This document shows positions 44,874-53,325 of a DNA stretch of 64,000 nucleotides, piece after piece. The stretch's first letter is position 1; each line of letters opens with the position of its first letter. Source of the stretch: SpSt-333 sp964371615 (lineage in GTDB: Bacteria > Bacteroidota > Ignavibacteria > UBA10030 > UBA8401); assembly GCA_964371615.1 (NCBI GenBank), contig CAYJMS010000001.1, forward strand, positions 806,001-870,000, given 5' to 3'. A program made the position numbers and the translations under genes. Under the pieces are notes generated by a model. The model was not told the origin of the DNA and did not search any database. It saw only the letters and a program-made list of their open reading frames with translations.

Positions 44874-46982
44874 TTAATCTATTTTTTTTCTTACTAGGCG
44901 AAACCCAATTGCAGATATTCGATAGCCTGGGAAATCATATTCGCTTGACCGAGAGTCAACGCTACAATATTTACCCAATGTCCACCATGCGCCACCTCGA
45001 ACAACGTGGAACCAGCCAGTTTGAGGTCCTTTGGGATTATCAGAAGGACTGTTGATATAATAATTCTCATCATACCAATCAGAGCACCATTCGGCCACAT
45101 TGCCGCTCATATCATATAAACCTAGTTCATTTTGAGTTTTTAATCCAATCGGGTGAGTTTTACGAGCAGAATTGCCTTGATGCCATGCAACGTTATCAAC
45201 ATTGTCGCTACCGCTATATATGTAGCCACTGCTCATTGTGCTTCCTCTTGCTGCAAACTCCCACTCGGCTTCGGTTGGTAATCGATAGATATGGTTTTCT
45301 GCATTTTTATTTAATTTATATATATACTGCTGAACACTTTCCCAAGTTACCGATTCGACTGGTAGATCGTCCCCTTTAAAATGTGAAGGGTTATCACCCA
45401 TTACCTTCTCCCACTCTTTTTGTGTCACTTCATACTTGCTGAGATAAAAACTGGACACAGTAACTGAGTGGATAGGCTTCGATTCAGTATTATTATCGCT
45501 TCCCATTAGAAATGAACCACCCTGGACATAAACATAGGTATCACTTTTATCGTCAAAAATTATTTCATCTGGAATAGATACGAAAAGTTTGCCTGGACTT
45601 ATAAGAACAGTGAAGTATGCTTTGAAAGCATTCATTACCGCTAGTTTAGCGTTTGACAATTTAACATGCTCAATTTGTTTTTTCCTTCTTACTTCACTCA
45701 TTAATTTACGCTGTTTTAAATAAATATTATCACGTTTTTCTAAGTTGCGCTTATATTCTTTTATTTTAGATTCAGCTACTTCCATATAGATATTGAATGT
45801 TTTAGTAAAGCCATTGTCGTCAGTATAAGGCGCTTCTCCATATAAATATACATTCATCGTGAAATACTGTTGGTGAGCAAATTCAGTCTCATCTGTAAAT
45901 AACACTGCACCTTGAGGATCTTCGCCACTTACGACGAGATACTTTGTATTTGCCGTGAATGGGTTTTTTGGGTTCAAATTCTCAACACCTAACACTCTAG
46001 CAATTGACCCAGAATAAGAGAAATATTCCCCTGGTGGACGACTATCTGTTACCGCTTGTTCTGCACTTTTTAATTCATTCTGGATAGATCGTATTTCATT
46101 GTCGAGTGCTTTCAATTGTTGTTCAATTCTTTCAACATCGTTAATAGAACGGTCTACCTTTGGTATGGCCTGATTTAACGATTCTCTGATTGGTGAATAA
46201 GCATTTAAAAAAACAGATCTATCCATTATTTGACGAAGAAAAGATTTCGATTCGTAACTATAATTCTCATTAAAAAGGTCAGTGATATTTCGGGCCAAAA
46301 CATCTCTTGGATATATACTGATGTAGGATTGAGATTCAATATCATTTTCACTTGAATTAAGGAAATAGTATTTAAAGAATCGTAAAGTGTCACTGAAAAG
46401 GATATTATGCGCTGTAAATGATCTAAGTATTAACTTTTTATATTCCACATTGATACGTTCTTGTCTTGAATAGATAGAATTGAGAGAGTTGTAAAAAGCA
46501 TTTTCAAGGAATAACCGACCATCAACACCATCGTTAGTTGTTGAATCGGATACGATTATATTTATTGCTGACTCGACGGAAAGGAAATGTTTATCATTCA
46601 TCTCACCCACAAACTCTGATTTTACGAAAGTTATAAGGGCCGACGTATCTTTGGTCAAAGCTATATAATGATATTTTATTCCTTGATGGAACACTATTAA
46701 GTAGAAAATGATAATAAATGGAAGGACCACTAAATAAGGTAAAACCCTATTCGGATTATCTTCCTCATCTTTAATATCGATGCATCTAGCAAATAAATAA
46801 AAATTGAGTATTGTTAATAATAATGGAATAAATACCAAAGAACTTAAACTCGAGATAACAAACACAGAAATGATCCAAAGAACAATTAATAGTTTATTTC
46901 GGCTACTTCCCAAATATGTTTTAAAAGCACTTATAGTAGTTTCAAAAGCATTAATAGTAAATGTTAAAAATTTATCGTTCAT
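44874..46982 (-). CDS. membrane protein with coiled coils and C-terminal FGE-sulfatase domain
   Basis: The 702-residue protein has two or three N-terminal membrane helices (about 30-65 and 83-102), a helical soluble part, coiled coils (around 280-310 and 405-440) and a C-terminal formylglycine-generating-enzyme-like domain (about 485-700). FGE hallmarks are FLMGSDNNTESKPIHSVTVSSF, LSKYEVTQKEWEKVMG, VESVTWESVQQYIYKLN, YRLPTEAEWEFAARG, DMSGNVAEWCSDWYDE and GFRLVR. Many bacterial proteins use this fold for binding or as effectors rather than as sulfatase-activating enzymes; I see no sulfatase nearby. It is AT-rich, and its promoter region contains a terminator for the unit to the right. Confidence 0.85.
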   Translation of the reverse strand: MNDKFLTFTINAFETTISAFKTYLGSSRNKLLIVLWIISVFVISSLSSLVFIPLLLTILNFYLFARCIDIKDEEDNPNRVLPYLVVLPFIIIFYLIVFHQGIKYHYIALTKDTSALITFVKSEFVGEMNDKHFLSVESAINIIVSDSTTNDGVDGRLFLENAFYNSLNSIYSRQERINVEYKKLILRSFTAHNILFSDTLRFFKYYFLNSSENDIESQSYISIYPRDVLARNITDLFNENYSYESKSFLRQIMDRSVFLNAYSPIRESLNQAIPKVDRSINDVERIEQQLKALDNEIRSIQNELKSAEQAVTDSRPPGEYFSYSGSIARVLGVENLNPKNPFTANTKYLVVSGEDPQGAVLFTDETEFAHQQYFTMNVYLYGEAPYTDDNGFTKTFNIYMEVAESKIKEYKRNLEKRDNIYLKQRKLMSEVRRKKQIEHVKLSNAKLAVMNAFKAYFTVLISPGKLFVSIPDEIIFDDKSDTYVYVQGGSFLMGSDNNTESKPIHSVTVSSFYLSKYEVTQKEWEKVMGDNPSHFKGDDLPVESVTWESVQQYIYKLNKNAENHIYRLPTEAEWEFAARGSTMSSGYIYSGSDNVDNVAWHQGNSARKTHPIGLKTQNELGLYDMSGNVAEWCSDWYDENYYINSPSDNPKGPQTGWFHVVRGGAWWTLGKYCSVDSRSSEYDFPGYRISAIGFRLVRKKID

Positions 46983-47010
46983 AATATTCCTAGTGTTATG
47001 ATTAGTTGTT

Positions 47011-47058
47011 TAAAACGCAAAATGCCTCATCATCTTTCATCCGAAAGAATCAGAGGCA
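47011..47058 (-). terminator. rho-independent terminator (minus strand)
   Basis: TGCCTC (47023-47028) with GAGGCA (47053-47058) and TCTTTC with GAAAGA form a two-part stem. The minus-strand continuation is TTTTGCGTTTT. It closes the transcript coming from the structured region and membrane ORF to the right. Confidence 0.6.
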
Positions 47059-47124
47059 CTCGAAATAACCGACCAGCACAAATAAAAAGCCCCTGCAGCC
47101 TTCGCTTTCGGCAACCTAATTTGT

Positions 47125-47248
47125 CGGCTAGGACACACTAGATACACCTATGCAACGGCATACAGGAGCAACCATGGACATGGCTGCCGATGTAATAATT
47201 GCATAGGCGATCTAAAGTGTCGCTTTGTAACGTAGTGTATCCTAGCCG
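47125..47248 (-). ncRNA. nested inverted repeats, candidate structured RNA or recombination site
   Basis: Three nested stems are visible: CGGCTAGGACACACTA (47125-47140) with TAGTGTATCCTAGCCG (47233-47248), one mismatch; CACCTATGCAA (47145-47155) with TTGCATAGGCG (47199-47209), one mismatch; and CGGCA (47156-47160) with TGCCG (47185-47189). Between them GCAACC/GGCTGC can form a local hairpin. The outer arms also include the stop codon of the ORF to the right. A minus-strand terminator lies just downstream, which fits a small RNA made from that strand. The strand is inferred from that terminator. A single-strand recombination site (attC-like) is an alternative, but no integrase motif of that type is recognised. 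Confidence 0.45.
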
Positions 47249-47697
47249 GAAATAATGTAGGGAAACTCACCGATGGAGTCAATGAGATATGCTTGTTGCT
47301 CCCTTCTTATACCGGAAAAAGGAAGGTTGCGGATTGAGGGGAAAAAAGATACATTCTTGGGAAAAGGAGATTGATTCCGATTTCGGTATCGGATGATGTT
47401 GTGTTGATATTCTCGAGTAAGTTTCTCATTTAATAAAAACCAACAAAACAAAAGGAGAAAGACAATGAAATTCGGTATACCTAGCAATAAACTAAAGCGG
47501 ATCAGTAAACTTCCATATATGACGCATACTAAGATCACGACCACAAAGCCTAGTGCGTCTAAAACAATTAAAACGACCCAGACAAAACAACGGCCAAAAT
47601 AGTGGTTCTCTCGTTCCCAACGTTCCTTTCGGAACGCAACCGAGGTGAAGCGTCCTTTGCGTTCTAACCATATTAAAAAGGAACTAGTCACGAGCAA
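47242..47697 (-). CDS. possible membrane protein (about 151 aa)
   Basis: The frame encodes two or three membrane helices (FVWVVLIVLDALGFVVVILV, LLGIPNFIVFLLLFCWFLL) followed by a basic tail. The only ATG at the 5' end (47736) lies within a terminator hairpin, so I favour TTG 47697, which has AGGGA nearby. No family recognised. It may be real or a chance frame; its stop codon lies within the outer arm of the nested repeat. Confidence 0.4.
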   Translation of the reverse strand: MLVTSSFLIWLERKGRFTSVAFRKERWERENHYFGRCFVWVVLIVLDALGFVVVILVCVIYGSLLIRFSLLLGIPNFIVFLLLFCWFLLNEKLTREYQHNIIRYRNRNQSPFPKNVSFFPSIRNLPFSGIRREQQAYLIDSIGEFPYIISG

Positions 47698-47726
47698 AAG
47701 ATTCCCTGTTGCATCTTGAAAAACAC

Positions 47727-47752
47727 AAGCCCCCAAATCCCGGGGGCTTTTT
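47727..47752. terminator. rho-independent terminator after phage-like operon
   Basis: AAGCCCCC (47727-47734) pairs with GGGGGCTT (47742-47749), followed by TTTTT on the plus strand and by GTGTTTTT on the minus strand. It closes the minus-strand operon that begins with the DUF932 gene. Confidence 0.75.
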
Positions 47753-47755
47753 CAT

Positions 47756-48220
47756 TCACGCATTCCTCGCTCTCTGAATGAAGAGGGTCAGCGAAATACT
47801 GCGGATATCCTCACTCTGAAACGGCACATCCGGAAATGACCGAATCAGTTCCACTGCATCCTTTATCGACTGCTGCATCACGTTCTTCAGGCCGTCCAGA
47901 TGACCGGAATCAGGACTCGGCTCGGATGACTTGCCGAGAATCGATATCTGCAACTGCGATTTACCCTTCTTTTCTCCTTCAACGCGGGAGAGAACGAACT
48001 CATCCCCGGCCTTCAGATTATGCTGCTGAATCAGTTGATGGATCTCTTCCGGCGCAAAAAAACTGAGTTCGTGTCCTTCTGAATCGATCAGTGGATATAG
48101 CCAGTATGGACCTACACTGCTCTTACCAGTTATAGGAGAATTACGCTGCAATTTGACTTGCAGGGATTGCCCTGTTAGAATCTCCAGTTTCGGTTTCGTT
48201 CCGTTCTGAGTGGTCATCAT
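47756..48220 (-). CDS. hypothetical protein of phage-type early module (154 aa)
   Basis: AAGGAG lies before a double ATG (48220/48217). The soluble protein has a beta-rich N-terminal half (LEILTGQSLQVKLQRNSPITGKS, GPYWLYPLI, HELSFFAPEEIHQLI, GDEFVLSRVE) that resembles an OB-fold-like single-strand DNA-binding pattern, and a helical C-terminus. This OB-fold suggestion is weak. The start overlaps the end of the Gam-like gene by about 80 bases. It is the last gene of the minus-strand module. Probable role in DNA metabolism by association only. Confidence 0.6.
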   Translation of the reverse strand: MMTTQNGTKPKLEILTGQSLQVKLQRNSPITGKSSVGPYWLYPLIDSEGHELSFFAPEEIHQLIQQHNLKAGDEFVLSRVEGEKKGKSQLQISILGKSSEPSPDSGHLDGLKNVMQQSIKDAVELIRSFPDVPFQSEDIRSISLTLFIQRARNA

Positions 48221-48746
48221 TAACTCCTTTCGTTTTGTATGAGAATTTTGCCTGTGCGGGTGTGAGCATCACACCAAGAGGAGGCTTTCCGCGGTTTAGT
48301 TTGACATATGCTGCAATCGCAAGTAGATCTGGTTCGGTCTTGGCCGGTGTTACACGGACCAGTCCCAGTCTCTGACCGATAGGGAGGAACTTCTGCAGGT
48401 CGATCACTTCGACCTTGTCCCGTCCCATCCTGAACGAGATCTTGCCATGGGGGAGTGTAATGGTCTTCTCTCCAGTGGTTTTCATGTAGTTCTCCAGATT
48501 GAATACCAGCCAGTCGATCTTCTTCTGCAGTTTGCCGACCTCGGCCATGTTCCACTGCTGAATCAGATTGATCTCTTTTTCCGCGATCTCGTTCACCTCA
48601 TTGATACGGCTTTCGATCACGGCAATCGCGGCCAATGCCTGGTCCGCCTTGATCTTGGACATCTCGATAAGCCGGTCTTTCTCCTTGTCGATCTCGGCAT
48701 CGAGCAGTTCTTCGAGCCAATCGGGTGTTTTCCTTTCGATAATCAT
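48141..48746 (-). CDS. Gam-like host-nuclease inhibitor
   Basis: The 201-residue protein has a long helical hairpin (IKADQALAAIAVIESRINEVNEIAEKEI, then W and a second helix to LENYMKTTG), the TGEKTITLPHGKISFRMGRDKVEV core, and TPAKTEPDLLAIAAYV. This is the pattern of phage Mu Gam-family proteins, Ku-like proteins that bind DNA ends and block host exonucleases. The last 26 codons run over the start of the next gene. AGGAGG for this gene overlaps the stop codon of the tiny gene upstream, so its translation is coupled to it. Confidence 0.78.
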   Translation of the reverse strand: MIIERKTPDWLEELLDAEIDKEKDRLIEMSKIKADQALAAIAVIESRINEVNEIAEKEINLIQQWNMAEVGKLQKKIDWLVFNLENYMKTTGEKTITLPHGKISFRMGRDKVEVIDLQKFLPIGQRLGLVRVTPAKTEPDLLAIAAYVKLNRGKPPLGVMLTPAQAKFSYKTKGVNDDHSERNETETGDSNRAIPASQIAA

Positions 48747-48754
48747 GAAACCTC

Positions 48755-48826
48755 CTATTTAATGTGTTTGAGAATTGCCTTGCCGACTGTTACAATCAAT
48801 TGTATTACGGCTTTGACCTTTGACAT
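48755..48826 (-). CDS. 23-residue membrane-active-type micro-protein
   Basis: AGGAGA precedes an ATG by eight bases, followed by MSKVKAVIQLIVTVGKAILKH and two more residues. The peptide is cationic with a hydrophobic centre, an amphipathic helix. The stop TAG is part of the AGGAGG of the Gam-like gene. It may be a leader for translational coupling or a functional small protein, similar in size to 'smalltalk'-type phage peptides of Bacteroidota, which is a tentative comparison. Confidence 0.55.
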   Translation of the reverse strand: MSKVKAVIQLIVTVGKAILKHIK

Positions 48827-48925
48827 AAGAGTGTTCTCCTAATTTTAGAATATGAAGCCGCGTCAATTCAGCAGCTCAGCCATTGATTATTGTGCTCCGA
48901 GTGTGAAATATCGGCGGCTTAGTGA

Positions 48926-49114
48926 TTATGATGAGTATGGTTTGATGGACAGAAGAGCAGTAACACAAACATCGTCAACGAAACGGCTCTGAATCTCCGA
49001 CTCTTCGGCTGTTGTCATTGCCTGCTGTTTAGCATCTTCTTCTGTTTCTGCCTCAATGATGTATACCGACTCCTGCTTAATGGATTCACGGAGCTCAACA
49101 CGCCACCTGCTCAT
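48926..49114 (-). CDS. small acidic protein (62 aa)
   Basis: From the ATG at 49114, which overlaps the stop of the ligase gene by ATGA, the protein is MSRWRVELRESIKQES then an acidic helix (AETEEDAKQQAMTTAEESE). The longer frame to 49138 starts within the ligase gene. The pattern of a short beta strand plus acidic helix resembles small phage accessory proteins. No function recognised; translated with the ligase. Confidence 0.6.
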   Translation of the reverse strand: MSRWRVELRESIKQESVYIIEAETEEDAKQQAMTTAEESEIQSRFVDDVCVTALLSIKPYSS

Positions 49115-50307
49115 TGTTCGCCTCCATACCAAATGCATTGAAGCGGGTGCTTGTCGATACGCATACCGCCAAACTGAGGATGCCGGATGGCCCCGGATTT
49201 AAGGCGTTCCATGCCCTTGATCGTGACCACTTTACCAAGATATTTCTTGGGATTGACGGACATGTCCTTGCGGATATCGTCGTTCATACCGCTAGCCTGT
49301 CCCAGTTCGATCAGTTTTCCTTCTACATACTGACCGAATTTCACCGCACCGATCTGAGTGTTGTATTTGCCCTTGCCAGTGCTGAATCCAGTAATAACAC
49401 AGTCATATGCGGCAGACTTCTTGGCTTTATACCAATTATTGGAAGGACGTTCTCCCTCACAATAAGGTGCATCCAAGCGTTTGAGCATGATGCCCTCACC
49501 ACCACTGGCAATCACCTTGTCATAGAGTTTCCTCTTTTGAATAGGTGTTGTAGAGTAGGGGAGAATGACAATGTGCTCTGATTGCAGTTTGTGTGAGATC
49601 TGCAGCAGTTCCGAGAGCCGATATCTGAGCGGTCTATCGGTGAATTTTTTGCCGCATACCGAAAGGATGTCGAATACGAACAGTTTCACATTCGTATTGT
49701 CTGAATCGACCTCTTTCCGGTGGACCAAACCGGATAGTTCGGCAGAGTCTTTCCCAGGTGCAAGAATCTCGCAGTCCAGGATTGTTCCCACGAGATCAGG
49801 GAGCCGAAGTGATGCAAGGTGCGGTAGGGAATCAGATTTTTCCAATGGTCGTGTCGGATCAGCGATCCCAGCGGATCTTGAAAAGATCCTGAGTCCATCG
49901 GAGGTGATGTGGACGATTGCCCGCATTCCGTCCAACTTAATCTGAGCGATATACTCCGGGCTATCAAGCAGCATGTTGAGATGGTCACTGCTTTTCACCC
50001 CCTGTGCGTTCATTGCCCAGACTACTGGAAGATCTGAACTGTTTTTTTTTTCTTCAGCAGCCTTCGTGGGAGCACCGTTCCCGGATACCAGTTTGTATCC
50101 TTTCTTCTGCTTCGACGCCATCTTCTTATGGAATTCAGAATTAGCTGCATTGACATCATCACCGTCATAGATGATGGTTTCCTTTGGAGCCTGACCGATG
50201 CGCCCATAAAGCCCTTTGACTGTGAACCGACCAGGTGCTTTGATTCCCACGAACTCATAGAACTTGTTGTGGCCGGCAGAGGTGTTTTCTAATCGTATTG
50301 TGTTCAT
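49111..50307 (-). CDS. ATP-dependent DNA ligase with N-terminal WGR domain
   Basis: A 398-residue fusion. Residues about 1-75 are a WGR-type domain (KFYEFVGIKA... KGLYGRIGQAPKETIIYDGD... ANSEFHKKMASKQKKGY). The ligase part has motif I KLDGMRA (catalytic Lys about 124), motif III FVFDIL, motif IV GEGIMLKRL and motif V WYKAKK. The C-terminal OB domain follows. WGR domains are nucleic-acid-binding modules found in PARPs and in some bacterial proteins; fused here, it may target the ligase to DNA ends or nicks. It has a four-base overlap at both ends with its neighbours, so translation is coupled in the phage-type operon. Confidence 0.88.
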   Translation of the reverse strand: MNTIRLENTSAGHNKFYEFVGIKAPGRFTVKGLYGRIGQAPKETIIYDGDDVNAANSEFHKKMASKQKKGYKLVSGNGAPTKAAEEKKNSSDLPVVWAMNAQGVKSSDHLNMLLDSPEYIAQIKLDGMRAIVHITSDGLRIFSRSAGIADPTRPLEKSDSLPHLASLRLPDLVGTILDCEILAPGKDSAELSGLVHRKEVDSDNTNVKLFVFDILSVCGKKFTDRPLRYRLSELLQISHKLQSEHIVILPYSTTPIQKRKLYDKVIASGGEGIMLKRLDAPYCEGERPSNNWYKAKKSAAYDCVITGFSTGKGKYNTQIGAVKFGQYVEGKLIELGQASGMNDDIRKDMSVNPKKYLGKVVTIKGMERLKSGAIRHPQFGGMRIDKHPLQCIWYGGEQ

Positions 50308-50516
50308 AGCTTTCCTGTAGTTTGTTTTTGGATAGTGAATGCATTACCCGTGATCGAGCATGTGATAGATCCTTTCAGATTCATGTGAGTAAGTCTGTCA
50401 GCGATCGCTTCATGGATGAACTCCCATAACTCCGGTGGGTAGTCTCTATCGAGCTTTAAAACGAAAAAGCCGGTCGAAGTGACCGGCTCTTCTTTTGAAT
50501 CATCGAGCGTTATCAT
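50304..50516 (-). CDS. small hypothetical protein (70 aa)
   Basis: It overlaps both neighbours by four bases (ATGA), a strong sign of a real, coupled gene. The protein has a short beta-rich core (GFFVLKLDRDYPPELWEFIHEAI ... GSITCSITGNAFTI). No family is recognised. Part of the module made up of the DUF932, ligase and Gam genes. Confidence 0.6.
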   Translation of the reverse strand: MITLDDSKEEPVTSTGFFVLKLDRDYPPELWEFIHEAIADRLTHMNLKGSITCSITGNAFTIQKQTTGKL

Positions 50517-51478
50517 AACATGCTCTCAGCCAACTGGTATGCCCTCCGTTTGAGTTGCTCACCTGAGCCTCCGAACCAGATGGAACGAAGCTGTTTGCTT
50601 GCGTCTTTTTGCCCGCCGTAATGATCGACAAACTCAGTTACTGCATTGTATGCTCCGAACAGATTCCCTCTGTGCATTGCGGCGTCCTTTACTTCATCAT
50701 GCAGATAGAGAATATGATTGCGCATGTTCTCTGTCCGGGTGTTGTTCTCTGCCTGCGGATTATCCGGAACGAGCGTCTTTACATAGTCCACCAACTGCTG
50801 GCCGGTGACCTTTCGCAGCGCCATGCGATTGAAGATATACTCCAACTGCTGGTATAGAGAATTGGTCAGGCCGAGGATCTGATGCGCTTCCTGGAGTTTA
50901 TCCTGTGCCGATTGCGTATGTTTGATTCGGACTTCTTGTTCAGATCCGGAGAGTGCAGCGGAGAGTGTATTATTGCACACTATTCTTACAGGTGTCATCT
51001 TCACGCGAATGTGGGAAGATCCATCATGACTGTTGTAGAGCAGAACGAACTTTTCAACGGGGTCTTTCTTGGGACCTACCTTTATATAATCGGGAAGTTT
51101 GGCCAAAAGCCAGATCTTTTCTCCGCGCCCTAATACACCTGCAGTGTGATAGATCGCTTCATCTCTGTCCACGAGTGGATCGAAGAAATTGAATGCATCT
51201 CTGTTCTGGACGGGTTCGTATCGTGCGCCGACAACACCAAGAACTTGGTTGGTATCAGTTCGGACTGTTGCGAATGCATTGGGAACATCTGAGTATTGCC
51301 GGCCATTGATGACTGCTTTCATCGGACGCTTCACGACGGTGTAGTCCAATCGTGCTGCTTCCATTGCTTCAGATGCTGTTGCGGGTTTGTTGAGATGCCG
51401 TCCTAACTGATGCCAGGGAACATCCCCAGTATAGAACATCGAGGCTTGTCCATCTCTCTGTTCAAGATTGTGTGACAT
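50513..51478 (-). CDS. DUF932 phage/plasmid-type protein
   Basis: The 321-residue protein matches the DUF932 pattern: GDVPWHQLGRHLNKPATASEAMEAA, ATVRTDTNQVLGVVGARYEPVQN, FVLLYNSHDGSSHIRVKMTPVRIVCNNTL and an ending with AYNAVTEFVDHYGG and RRAYQLAESML. These proteins are encoded by many phages and plasmids, with unclear role in DNA metabolism. It is the first gene of the minus-strand module and faces a 260-base gap with AT-rich promoter-like sequence. Confidence 0.85.
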   Translation of the reverse strand: MSHNLEQRDGQASMFYTGDVPWHQLGRHLNKPATASEAMEAARLDYTVVKRPMKAVINGRQYSDVPNAFATVRTDTNQVLGVVGARYEPVQNRDAFNFFDPLVDRDEAIYHTAGVLGRGEKIWLLAKLPDYIKVGPKKDPVEKFVLLYNSHDGSSHIRVKMTPVRIVCNNTLSAALSGSEQEVRIKHTQSAQDKLQEAHQILGLTNSLYQQLEYIFNRMALRKVTGQQLVDYVKTLVPDNPQAENNTRTENMRNHILYLHDEVKDAAMHRGNLFGAYNAVTEFVDHYGGQKDASKQLRSIWFGGSGEQLKRRAYQLAESML

Positions 51479-51738
51479 GAATCCTCCATATATGGTGATG
51501 AGAATACTGTAAAAGTGGTGCTATGTTCTTATACCAAATAATGGAGGGGTGGTAAAATTCTAATAATCTAAATCGGCGATTTTAAGCGAAAATCTCAAAA
51601 ATGGATATTGTTTAATAATATTTTTTTACTGCTAATGTCCTCTGGGTCTGTTTTTCGGGTATATACCAATTAAAGGGGTATTACGGACTTGAATGTATTG
51701 TCGGGAAATCACGACATTACATCAAAAAAGGTGAGAAA

Positions 51739-53061
51739 ATGTCATTTAAAGCGATGCTATTTATTCTAGTTTGTTCGTTCTCTTTTCTGCAGATGGATTG
51801 CAAGGATGATCCTCCGGTTGTAACACCTATAAATCCTTTAAAAATTGCGATTGGTGATGTAACCTGCACCGAAGTATTTCTCACGCTCTCTCTTGCCGGC
51901 ACCGAATCAAACCGTACAGTTACTCTCAAACGCGGTGATTCAATCATTGCGATAATTTCGATGGGAGAGACAGACTCTCTATTTATTGATGAAAGATTGT
52001 TGCCAAAGCAGACTTATACATATTCACTTGTAAAAGAAAATTGGTCAGCAAGTATTCAAGCCACAACTCAAGATACTACTTCGCACGAAGTGCAATGGCA
52101 ATTACCCGATACTCTCGGAGCGCAGGGCTTAATACGGGATGTATGGGTTTTCTCGCGAGATAATGCTTGGGCTGTGGGAGAAATATATTTGTCTGACAGC
52201 GCAGGCAAGCCTGACTACACAAATCGTTATAATCTCGCAAAATGGGATGGTATTAAATGGGAATCAAAACAAATAATGTTTTATACAATTTGCGGGCAAG
52301 AAAATAGGACAGCTTATCCAGCAAGCTCAATTTTCGCTTTTGGTGAAAACGATATTTGGATTGCAATGTATGGAGATCAGGTCGTTAGATGGAATGGGAC
52401 AACACAAACCGTAAGTATGTGTATGCCAGTCTCATTCACGATTTCAAAATTATGGGGACAAAACTCAAACTCTGTATTTGCTGTAGGTGATAAAGGATCT
52501 ATTGTGAAATTTTCCAATGGAACATGGTCAAAGATGGAAAGCAACACCACGGTCGATTTGCAAGATATCTGGGGAATCGACGATTCACATGTGTGGGCAA
52601 CCGGGACAAATACGAACGACGGACACTCTGTTGTTCTGCAATACGATGGGAAACAATGGACGACGATCTATGATAATGCCAATAAACCGCCGAATGAATT
52701 CTTCGGATTTAGAACTTTATGGACCAACAGAGCGGACAACGTTTTCCTTGCGGGGGGAAGCAAATCGCAATTAATGGACTTAACCAAAAGATCATTTCGA
52801 CAATTAAATATCTTACAACAACAATGGGTTGCTTTTAACATTCGCGGAATAAATGGAAATGATATTTACCAGGTTGGCTCTGCTGGAGAAGTAGTTCATT
52901 TTAACGGATATAGCTGGTATCTATATCCTGAACTAAAAAATCTTATCTCGGGTATTGTCGGATTAAATAGTGTCTTCCCATCAACGGATTTCGTTCTCGT
53001 TGGTGGTTTAAACTTGACGGAATTAAATGGATTTCCAATAGTAATCCGAGGATACAGATAA
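51739..53061 (+). CDS. secreted beta-propeller-like protein (440 aa), probable lipoprotein
   Basis: The N-terminus MSFKAMLFILVCSFSFLQMDC ends in a possible lipidated Cys21, although the preceding residues are not a perfect lipobox. After a fibronectin-like section (about 30-110) come repeated blades (DVWVFSRDNAWAVGE, SIFAFGENDIWIAMYGD, KLWGQNSNSVFAVGDKGSIVKF, DIWGIDDSHVWATGT), which is the repeat style of secreted propeller proteins in this phylum. No catalytic motif. It lies before a large T9SS protein in the same orientation. Confidence 0.7.
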   Translation: MSFKAMLFILVCSFSFLQMDCKDDPPVVTPINPLKIAIGDVTCTEVFLTLSLAGTESNRTVTLKRGDSIIAIISMGETDSLFIDERLLPKQTYTYSLVKENWSASIQATTQDTTSHEVQWQLPDTLGAQGLIRDVWVFSRDNAWAVGEIYLSDSAGKPDYTNRYNLAKWDGIKWESKQIMFYTICGQENRTAYPASSIFAFGENDIWIAMYGDQVVRWNGTTQTVSMCMPVSFTISKLWGQNSNSVFAVGDKGSIVKFSNGTWSKMESNTTVDLQDIWGIDDSHVWATGTNTNDGHSVVLQYDGKQWTTIYDNANKPPNEFFGFRTLWTNRADNVFLAGGSKSQLMDLTKRSFRQLNILQQQWVAFNIRGINGNDIYQVGSAGEVVHFNGYSWYLYPELKNLISGIVGLNSVFPSTDFVLVGGLNLTELNGFPIVIRGYR

Positions 53062-53071
53062 AATAAAAACA

Positions 53072-53098
53072 GGGCACAGTGTTGCGACCACTGTGCCC
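53072..53098 (+). terminator. stem-loop after propeller gene
   Basis: GGGCACAGTG (53072-53081) pairs with CACTGTGCCC (53089-53098) around a seven-base loop. It lacks a good T-tract, so it may be a terminator of weak type or an mRNA 3' stabiliser. Confidence 0.5.
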
Positions 53099-53325
53099 CT
53101 TAAGCAGCAAACGAAAGACGTCCCAATTTTCATCGGGATGTAAAAGCAACCTAGCTTCTAATTATTCTTTTTTACAAAAGAATATCGCCCTTCTGTTTGC
53201 AAAATATCATCGGAAAAAATCGGAAAGAAGATACGATGATTATTAAAAAATAATAATACAAGATACGCTAATTTAGATTTTCGCACAAATGGGCAATTCC
53301 AAAAACACTATCGAAAGGTAAAAAA

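Noticed and set aside
44874..46982. Diversity-generating retroelement with the FGE domain as variable target
   Set aside because: FGE-fold proteins are common DGR targets, but no reverse transcriptase gene or template repeat is present in the window.
47125..47248. Integron attC site
   Set aside because: The arms do not show clear GTTRRRY/RYYYAAC core sites, and no integron integrase is present.
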